A DNA stretch of 64,000 bases from contig OY783205.1 of NCBI GenBank assembly GCA_963678705.1, forward strand, positions 25,101,034 to 25,165,033. The letters are read 5' to 3'. The DNA comes from Panorpa germanica (lineage: Eukaryota; Arthropoda; Insecta; Mecoptera; Panorpidae). This document shows, piece after piece, positions 54,962 to 64,000 of this stretch. Position numbers and translations under genes: made by a program. The notes under the pieces are model-generated. The model saw only the letters and a program-made list of their open reading frames with translations, had not been told where the DNA came from and searched no databases. Each line of letters starts with the position of its first letter. The stretch's first letter is position 1.

Positions 54962-57900
54962 ATGGCGGATGGGGGAGCGATATCCCATTGCTGCGAGATT
55001 TGCGGACTGGCGGGGCTCTCAGATGAGGCTATGCGAACACACACGGTTTCTTGCCATGTAGAGGGTCGTGCTGCTTGTCCATTTTGTGGGCTCTGGGGCG
55101 TTTCTTCTGCTGAACTACTTCTTCATGTCAACCAAGCACATCTTGATTATCTTACACCGGAGAATGAACTCATGTCCTTTATTGATGACCAGAGCCCTAG
55201 GTGTGTTTCTCATAAAATATATATGCATGCACTCCTTTTTCATCACTTGCTATTTTAAAACCAACATTCTTTAAGACAAGCAATTCTTTTCATGGCCATT
55301 TGAAATGAAAATGTATGTTTCTGATGTCCGTTACAGTATTGATGAAGACTCCGATACGTTGTCGGAATGCCGGGGTGCATCACCCTCGTTTCCAGATGTA
55401 TGGCCACATCAGGCAGCCCCCAGAATTAATAATATTAATCAATATGCCAGTTTAAATGGTCTTTCTAGCAATAAACGACATAAAGATAACTCTGAATTCA
55501 GTCTTGAAGCATATCGCAGTAATTCTGAGGGTGGTGATCAAAATTCTAGTTATAAACCAACTAAAAATTTAAATCAACAAAGGCAAGACCTACATTTAAA
55601 TGATAGATACAAATATAACTCAAGTAGTAATGGTTTGGACGTTCCACATGAAACAGTCAATGGAATAAACGGAAGTTTAGATCATTCCGACAAAAACAAA
55701 TTTCAGCAACTAAATGAACATTTCAATATAAATTCGCATCACACGACAACAAAAACAAATCTTAATTTAAAATCTAGTAGAAATGTAACAACATTCAATA
55801 ATGATATTGGTAGGGAAACAAATGGTATAAGCAAAGGATCTAAAAATACAAACAATAAATCAAGTCCTTCATCGACAAATTCATCTTTAAATTCTTACAA
55901 TGGTGCCACTTATGTTGAAAAAGACTTTAAGGAATATCAAAATGGTACACGTAACAAAACAGGAAAATATGAGGAAGAAAAATTGGATTATTCTTATACA
56001 GATGCTAGTGGTTCAAAAATAACAAACGGTTGTTCTCCTGGAGCTGCAGGACAGGGCTCGCCTTTAAGGTCACAGTTGGGTCTGAAATTAAAATCTCATA
56101 CACAAGGTTCAAGCAAATTCCAGGTTAGTTATTGTGAGAATGTTTTCTTATTCATTAGTTTCTTTAATATTCGAATATAATTTGTTTGTAGTGTCCACTT
56201 TGTCCACATACAAGTGACTGTGCTAATCGACTGGAGGAACATATCAATCGCGTTCACTTTGACCCGACATCTCCATCAGTACCTCCGCAAGGTACTGCTG
56301 GTTTAACAACTGCGGCTTCGTTGCAGTGCCCTCTCTGCACCAGAGGATTTGAAACGGGATCTGATTTAGAACTACACGTTAATATAGAGCACAGGGATAT
56401 CTTGAGCCCGGAAAAAGTATATTTCCTTTATAATCACATTATTTACGACCTCCTGTATAGGCATATAAATAAATATTTGTTTTTTTAGGGTTCTATTAAA
56501 ACTGAACCGATTCCAGAAATTGATGTTGAGCCAAATGGTGGAAATTCAGAAGAATGCCCAATGTGTGGTATTAGCTTAGCTGATTTACCTTGTCAGCATG
56601 ATGTAGTAAGATATTAGTTTAAGTTTGAGGGATGAATATTAATTCAGTAATATTTATATAATGAAATTCTTATTTATTATCAACAGGACAGTCATATAGA
56701 AAGCCATTTTCCTAAAAGTCCACTAGGAGCTCAAGCCGTACCAGATGTAGAACGAGAAGCTCGCAAACTTCGGGAACAAAGAGAATTCGAAATGTTAAGA
56801 GTTAGTACTTATAAACATGGAAAGTTGATTAATGTATAATTGCCTGTATTGATTATTGCATATATTACAGGCGCAATATGGAATGGATGACCAAGGAAAT
56901 TTCCGCGAACAGTCTGCAGCAGCTATGCAAAGAGCTGTGTATGCAGGGGAAATGAGTGTGGCTGATTATTATGAAAGACAAGTAGGACTTCGAGCTGCTG
57001 AGAGTCACGGTGTGGATGATAGTAGTTCGTGTACAAAAGGTACCGTTTTTTTTAAATACGTACAGGCGTATATCTTTGAAATCATGGAAAATCTTTTACA
57101 GGTGTCGCAGCTCGTGTTTTGTCTTTGAGCTCTGTAAGTCCGGGAGTTTTGCGATCTTTATTGTGTTCTGCTGTTGATCATTACGCTTCTAGCTACGGAG
57201 ATAGGGGATGGGGATGTGGATACAGAAATTTGCAAATGTTGTTGTCATCGTTATTACAGGCAAGTATTAAATAATCATAATAATTTTATTTTAATAATGT
57301 AAAAATTAATTTTGGTTTGTTTTAAATTCAGAATACTGCTTACAATGAGGCATTATATAGCGCTTGGGGTGGAGCTGGTCTTCCTCGTACTGCAATGCCT
57401 AGTATATCTCGATTGCAACGCATGGTTGAAGCAGCCTGGGCTCAAGGATTCGATTTACAAGGATCTGAGCAGTTGGGATGTCGCCTTTATAATACTAGAA
57501 AATGGATTGGAGCTACTGAGGTTGTAACAGTCTTATCGTGGTTAAGAATTCGATGTCAATTGATAGATTTCCATCGTCCTACTAGTCCAGACGGTGGACA
57601 CCCTGAATTATTTCAATGGGTGTTATCTTATTTTGAGGAGCCAAATGAATTTAAACCACCACTGTATCTACAACATCAAGGTTACTAAATTTAATTTAAA
57701 TATTTATAGACGAACATAATGGGCTTGTGTCGTGTGTCTTAATTTCTATAAAAGTGTACTATATATTGATAAAGTGGGTTACTAGAACCTCAAATGTTCA
57801 ATTATTTTTTAATAACTCCTTATATGTTAAGAGATATTAACAATTAAAAAAAGTCATTTTGTCTCTTTAATTATTAAAGGGATTCAACGTTGTACACATT

Positions 57901-59230
57901 CCAAGTGCATGTGACATCACAATCCTTGTGTAAGGTTACCAACCTTACAGCTCATAAAGCTCTGCTATATGTATTTATATATCAAAATATCAAATATTAT
58001 TTACAGCTTTTTCAAGGAACAATAAAATTTCAATATTATGTCTGCCATAGCAAGGTTAAATAAAATAAAAACTTATTACTCTTTGACTTGACTTGATTAT
58101 TTGTCACGTCATACAAATATGGCCGATCATTTCTAGCGCTAAAACTACAATTCAAACTTTTAATTGCTATATCTCCGTCAATATTTAGATATTTAGTAAA
58201 ATAGACACGCCAATACACATTTATTAACATTAATTTCAATCAAAAATTGAAAAATCGCACACTAAAAAATGAGGACACAAGCCCATTAGAAATAGTTTAC
58301 ATAGAATGTTGTTTTCAGGCCATTCACGTACAATTATTGGTGTTGAACAACGTCGTGGGGGGTCCCTTACGCTTTTAGTATTGGATCCGAGCCACAGCAA
58401 CCGGCAAGTTTCTGGATTAAGTTCAACAAATGGCGCTCAAGGTGCTTTGCGGATGCTTCGAAGAGGAGGAGCAGCAATGAGAGCTAGGCAGTATCAACTT
58501 GTCGCTGTTAGGGGCCTTATAGACACAGAAGAGCAATACGAGGTATATTTTACACTGTAACGAACACTTACTTTTTACAGTTATTATTATTAATTGTTTA
58601 TTGTTCGCCTTTCGGCTTTACAATCTACATTCTTAATACATTTCATATACTTCATCTTACAATTAAATTTACATTATTCTAGACCTTTTTATTTCCAAAA
58701 GTACTTTCTGCTTCTTCTTCTCTTGACCCTCTTTCTTCATTTTCCATAGTCTTCCTTCTGGACTGGTCTATTCCCTAGTCTATTTTTCTGGGCTGAAGTT
58801 TAACTGTTTCCTCGCTACTTCTTTCTTTCTCCTGCTTCCCTTCACTGCCTCTTTTAGTACTTCCTTTCTCTTCCTGTTCCTTGTGCAACCCAGCCACCAG
58901 CTTATTTATTCTCCTGTTTTCTCTTTCCTTTTTACTATTTCCGCCATTCAACCTCTTTCCTTCACTGCCTCCTTTTAATAGCTGGCCAATATTCCTTTCG
59001 CTCGCTACTTTTTCCTTAAACTCAAACTTAATGTGCTCCAGTGTTTCGTCCTCCGCTCCGCACACTCTACACTTTCTTTCCTCACTACTTTCCCAGTATC
59101 TATTTCCTTTTTCCTCATTTCCCAATCTAAACCTTGCTTACAGTTTTCACAATAACTCAATAATTAAAAGAAACTTCTATTTCAGCAAAGTAAAGTTCTT
59201 CGTTCAATTCGCCTACCACAGGATCGATGA
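54962..59230 (+). CDS. ZUP1: ZUP1/ZUFSP K63-specific deubiquitinase
   Basis: Ten exons: 54962-55200, 55337-56123, 56192-56416, 56489-56605, 56687-56800, 56871-57039, 57102-57259, 57332-57680, 58319-58542 and 59186-59230, 808 residues. Two zinc fingers lie in exon 1 (CCEICG..., CPFCGLWG...), two more in exon 3 (CPLCPHTSDC..., CPLCTRGF...) and a partial one in exons 4-5. The C78 peptidase domain follows: catalytic Cys about residue 589 in GDRGWGCGYRN, His about 721 in GHSRTIIGVE, Asp about 742 in LVLDPSH. ZUP1 cleaves long K63 ubiquitin chains and acts in genome stability. Exon 2 adds an Asn/Ser/Lys-rich disordered insert of ~260 residues, making the protein longer than the 578-residue human one. 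Intron 7 has a GC donor. Two introns are filled by mobile elements. The stop at 59230 was chosen by exon phase; reading the last exon in another frame would run to 59264. Confidence 0.93.
57718..58287 (+). mobile_element. MITE-A copy 7
   Basis: ~570 bp with both terminal repeats exact or nearly so, and a ~60-bp internal deletion after the CTTGATTATTTG word. It makes up nearly all of ZUP1 intron 8: 37 bp from the donor and 31 bp from the acceptor. Read with termini ATGGGC...GCCCAT it is flanked by TA on both sides. Confidence 0.92.
58577..59138 (-). mobile_element. 5'-truncated non-LTR retrotransposon fragment
   Basis: Minus-strand frame reads RFRLGNEEKGNRYW then KCRVCGAEDETLEHIKF, the C-terminal zinc-knuckle region that follows reverse transcriptase in jockey/R1-like elements, with the last Cys replaced by Phe. 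A Lys/Glu-rich tail and a 3' UTR follow, ending GCCGAAAGGCGAAC and TAA-like repeats. It fills most of the last ZUP1 intron. Confidence 0.75.
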
Positions 59231-62200
59231 AGTAACTGTGAGCCTTAATGAAAATTTACCCTAGATTCAATTAAATTAGTGTATTAAAAACCTATCTTAA
59301 AATGACATAGTTGTTGTCAAGTCCTCGTTTATTGAGCGCCTTTAAATAAATTTGTTATAATGTTAGACTATCGTAGATATTTTGCACCCGATAACATCGA
59401 TGCACCTTGAAGTTTTATAAATTTGCTAAAAACATTCAGAAAACACATATTTTTTATATATTTTGCACAGCTTTGTTTGTAGTTGTATATTATACATGTT
59501 ATCTTTGTTATTTTTGTGTGTTGTATATATACTGTTTACTTTTTTTTAATATATTTTATTGTAAATGTAATTTGACCAAAGGCATGTGTTCTAAACGTAT
59601 TATTAAACCGTTATTTTATAAATAATTTGTTATAAAATTTGTGCTTCTTGATGTTTCTTGCATTATACGTTGCCTTGCTCATAATGTTTTCGAATATTAT
59701 TAAGATTAAGTATTTTTTGTGCTTTAATATTCCTTAGTTTTAATCAGTTGAGTTTTAGAGTTCAAATATATGTATATTATAAAGAATAGAAATTATTTTA
59801 GGAAAATATACAATTTTAGTAAATAAAATTATAAAACTTGTTTAAATTAATCTATATTAAAAGAAATTCGAATTTATTGTTAATAATTATGTTATCGTTA
59901 ATTATAATATATTATAATTAATTTAGATGTTAATAGTTTTAACAAAACATTAAATACAGTTGCAGTGTAGATCTAGATTGTAGTTTTAATTGCACAGTAA
60001 TTGGAATTAGAATTGGAAAGAAAATTGAATTGTTTATTAAATAGATATTCATATAACATATTTATCTAATTTTAAAAGTATTACGGCAATATTTTTAGCA
60101 ATTTTAAAGCAACGAAAAATGCAACTGAATTTAGTAACATAAATAGCAACTACTTTCAACATTTTCAGTTTTATTATTACTTTGAAATATAATGGTTTAT
60201 TTATGTTATTAAATTTTTGCTTAGAGTATTTAAAAGACATTATAGTTAAGAGGATTGAAAAAATATTGAAACGCTTAGGATAATAAAATAAAAATCGTTT
60301 TCCTGTTGGAAAACAGTACATAAAAATAGTTAAATTATATTTGGAGATTATGTGACCACAGTTATCGAAGTGGATATTTTCCAACTAGTAATATTTTCTT
60401 CGAAATCATATTTCAAGCCATCTAAATGGTTGTTTCAAACTAATCTATGTTAATAAATATTTAAATAATTTAAATTAATTTTATATTTAATAATAAGTAC
60501 TTTTTCCAATGGAAACGATATAATCTAATCAGCTGCTACTTCTTCTGCGATAATAAAATGTTTTTATAGTAAAGAGCTTTAATTCTAATTAGTGTAACTA
60601 ATTTCAAAACTAATTTTATAAAAAGAATATTTAAACGAAGTCAATCTGTGATGAAAATCAAAAAAGAATATTGATTATGTATTCATTCACCTATTACTGA
60701 ATTTGACGGGTCTTAAATGCATTTAGAACGGGTTTTTATTTATATTTAACATATTTTTGATACCGCAAAGTTTCTGGTACAAACATGTTCAATTAAAATA
60801 ACTATATTTAGTAAGAGTAATATATAGAATAAGTATTTTTAATATGTAAATACCAGCGCCTAACAAATACGATAATGCAAGGTGCAAAACGGTAAAATCA
60901 TGTTTAAAATACTCATACTCTATTTTCTAAAAAAGAAATTTAAGGATATTATAAAAATGCAATAACTTATAATACAAAATAACACTGGGTAATAATAAGC
61001 CATTATATTAAGTATTATTTCCATCCAAGTAAGTTAAACACATAATTTATAATAAACAGACCCTAATACAACTAAAGTGAACAGAAAACTAAAGAACTTA
61101 TGTAATTTTGGATTTAGATTAAATTCTATGAATTTAGGATAATTACTAAAATAAGAATTTAAAATTAGATAGGCAAAATCTAAAAGAAGTATGTGAATTA
61201 AAAATCTATAATTAACAAAATGGTTTAGTTCTAAGATATAAGTATTTGTATGTGTGTATATTTTTTTCTAGTCATTACTAGTTCATTTTCTCTAATAATT
61301 TCTGCCAACACTTTGTCAAATTACATGCTCTATTTTATTCAATTTAGTTTTCTAGATGACTATTAATTAAAAACCTAGTAAAGTTATCAGGACGCTCATG
61401 AATTATTGAATAAATAAATTCCTCAATCTTTTTTGTTTTGGAATGTTATTTTTGTTATAAAGAAACGTATAGTAGCAATGAGCTCTTACACTATAACCGG
61501 GTACTTGCGAGTTGTTTCCCATAGGTACGCTATATCATTACATAAAGTTTGTACTTTAATGTTTTTTAATACACCACTGTTATAAAATAAAATCTTTATA
61601 CGGCTACTGCATGTTTTATAGTCCCGCACGAATATGGATAAAGAAACAGATCATAAAAAGTAAACGGACATTGATAAACATTAAAGTTAAACTTTAAACA
61701 CCCTATTGAAAAGGTCGGATGTTGTAAGTAGCCGGTTCCAGCTTGAGGGAGGCTTTACTCTTCTTATTTTTTCTCTCATTTACCAATAGCTTACCAATTT
61801 ACTGATCCATAGCTAAGGAAATTTTAAAAAGAGAGCGATAGATGTTTACTGGGTATTCGAGTAATTTTCTGTAGCATCTGTATATACACACATATATCAT
61901 TATGTGCTTTTGCGATGCCTTCTAGTTTTTATAGAAAATTATCAACTGTTTTATATTTTAAATTAAAAATAATATCATAAGTAAAATTTGTCGAATATAT
62001 AAATTAATTATGTATTAAATTAAAATATTAAAACTGTTGGTATGGTTTGCCATAATGCCGATAGATGCCTCGCCCTTCGTCTTAAAAGATTTAAAATTAA
62101 ATTAAGTAAAATAAAATGAAATGTTATTAATTTTATTAGAATAATATTGGTTGGTTACTATAGGGTACAATTAATTATATTAGAAAAAATATTTAAACTC

Positions 62201-64000
62201 ATATTGCAAATGTGTGATAATATGTATTTGAAGATATAAGTTCTTAGTTCCTCAAAGCGGAAAACTAATTGAAAACAAGTGCTTTATTGTAATTGTACTC
62301 TAAAAATAATATGTTTTACTATTAATGAATCTATTATTCATTATTAGCGATCTTACATCTTGCATACCGGTTTCGAAATTCATTTGTTGGGACAGTCGTA
62401 TTCAGAGAAGGAAGAATGCTGTATTTTGCTCTTGGATCTTAAATTAAGATCTCTATTTGTAACTTTCAAGGTCTTAATTAAAAAAATATATGTTGGTGGA
62501 CATCGTTCAAGCGAATAACTAAAAAGAAAGCTGATTTATATATGCTTATTTTCGATTTTTATTAAAGACATGTAATAGTAAAACTTAGATAATAAAGATG
62601 GGTACAGCATATCTGTATTGTGGAACTAAGTGCTTCAAACTTATTCAAATCAATTATAGTACAATATATTTAACCAGTTTTAAAAATCTTTAAATAATTT
62701 TATGCTTCATATAACTTTAAAAACTTTCAAAATATAATCTGTGACGGTAAATCAAAGGTGCTGATATCTCTTTATCATTAATTATTATTTTTCATACGTT
62801 CAAAATAGTTTTGTCAAATTTTTAAGCTCAAAATATAACAAATTATGCACTTTCTTGAATATGCTATTGGTAGTTGATTCACTTGCTGCTGTAAAGGTAA
62901 TGCACTAGCTATTATTTTAATGATAAAGTATTTTGAACGTTATTCTCTTATACATTTTTCAAATTTTTATTGTTTTTAAGATTTGTCCGAAGGATTTATA
63001 GGAATCAAGCCATTTATCTAGGGTTTTATAATACAAACGGACGAAAATATTACCTTATTTGAAAAGAAATTTCTGAAAGTCCCAGAAGTTACCGTTTTAT
63101 CATGGAAAAACACTGCCCTAGTCCTTATCAATATATTATTAAGTCACTAAAACATGTGACTTAATTATGCTAAGTGATAATTAATGTAATGTATGCCTGC
63201 TATTAGAAATATTATACATATGTTATAATTAATAATGTTGCAAAGTTTGGTTCCGACAAGTTACTAAAATCTTTATCAAATAATAGATACTAAAAGTAGG
63301 CATATATTTTAGAATAATTTTATGATACAAGTCACAGATTGTATTAACTAATATTCTATAAGTGAAACTCTGCACCATTAATAATGAAAACACAGTTCTG
63401 TAAAATAAAACCTGTAAATCATATTATTAACATAAGAAAAATAAAAAATTAAACTTTTGTTTGTATTTTATTAAAAATTATTTCCGATAGTTAATAAATT
63501 CATTTCGGTCAATGGCTGTGAACGTATTGTTATAGCGTTGCTATTCAAAGTAATTGTTTGCATAAATATCATACGATGGTTATAAATATGTATCAGTTAG
63601 TTAATGATCACGGTGACCATTCCATTAAACCAATTGACTTTTAAAAAAGAATAAACTCTTACAATGTCTGTGGGCAGAGGTCATATTTTGACTTTATGAA
63701 GACCTCCGCTATTTTATGTTTGCATTTAATTTACTAGTATGCCACATTAGAAATAAGATTATTTATTTATTAGAATTTCTAACTTATTTCCTATTGTATT
63801 AGTCAAGGTTATAGATATTTAAATAAAAAAAATAATAATTTTCAAAAATATTTTGCATTTCATTTATTAAAATATTATTTAATATTATATAATACAACAT
63901 TTATTATCTGGAACACCATTTTAAATATTAAAAACTACTTTATTTATATTTTAACAAATAGAATAACAATAAAATATACATAATTATGAAGATGAGCAAA
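59231..64000. other. gene-poor AT-rich region downstream of ZUP1
   Basis: 4.8 kb without a recognised gene, RNA gene or repeat family of this window. It begins with the ZUP1 3' UTR (AATAAA near 59345). Short open frames are very AT-rich and without domain signals. It may be intergenic or an intron of a gene beyond the right edge. Confidence 0.5.

Noticed and set aside
57718-58287. MITE-A as an intron-creating element (introner)
   Set aside because: Splice sites lie 31-37 bp outside the element and are host sequence, so it entered an existing intron.
58881-59264. 127-residue plus-strand frame ending in the last ZUP1 exon
   Set aside because: It is antisense to the non-LTR fragment and uses the wrong frame of the exon; exon phase from 58542 gives a stop at 59230.

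Overview
The window is nuclear DNA from an insect: AT-rich, with short GT-AG introns, single-copy metazoan genes and insect-type transposons. The i-type lysozyme, the ANKRD6/Diego-type gene and the mariner remnant all fit an insect. I cannot fix the order from sequence alone. All exon borders below were read by eye from splice sites, with phase checked across each junction.

Layout: (1) 1.2-5.8 kb, + strand, an ANKRD6/Diversin-like ankyrin gene whose first exon lies outside the recognised part. (2) 6.2-7.3 kb, +, an intronless glucoside xylosyltransferase-like gene that has lost its DxD motif, followed at 7.4-8.1 kb by an internally deleted mariner. (3) 8.4-12.0 kb, -, CDK5RAP1, head to head with PCNP at 12.6-13.9 kb, +. 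(4) 14.3-15.0 kb, -, RpS26. (5) 16.2-19.3 kb, +, mitochondrial 3-hydroxyacyl-CoA dehydrogenase (HADH) with two alternative last exons. (6) 23.8-26.6 kb, +, inositol polyphosphate multikinase (IPMK). (7) 28.4-32.1 kb, -, ZFAND4, head to head with eEF1-beta at 33.4-34.2 kb, +. (8) About 34.95-41.27 kb, a composite 6-kb structure: two opposed arrays of a 147-bp satellite monomer around an imperfect palindromic core, bounded by inverted copies of a unique module. (9) 43.1-51.4 kb, +, an i-type lysozyme split by a 7.7-kb intron full of MITEs. (10) 52.3-53.0 kb, -, an unprocessed RCL1 pseudogene. (11) 53.5-53.8 kb, +, COX17. (12) 55.0-59.2 kb, +, the deubiquitinase ZUP1/ZUFSP. (13) 59.2-64 kb, no gene recognised.

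Mobile DNA: at least five MITE-like families can be defined inside the window from their own inverted repeats. MITE-A has seven copies, most in introns and several within 40 bp of a splice site. MITE-B has three copies. MITE-C has TTAA flanks and two copies. There is one hAT-type MITE with an 8-bp target duplication and one MITE-E. There is also a tRNA-derived SINE, a 5'-truncated non-LTR retrotransposon and the deleted mariner.

The genes are mostly unrelated housekeeping functions (translation, tRNA modification, beta-oxidation, inositol phosphates, copper delivery, ubiquitin), so they form no pathway. The most unusual items are the inverted 147-bp satellite array, the duplicated terminal HADH exon with its own poly(A) signal, and the DxD-less xylosyltransferase-like gene.
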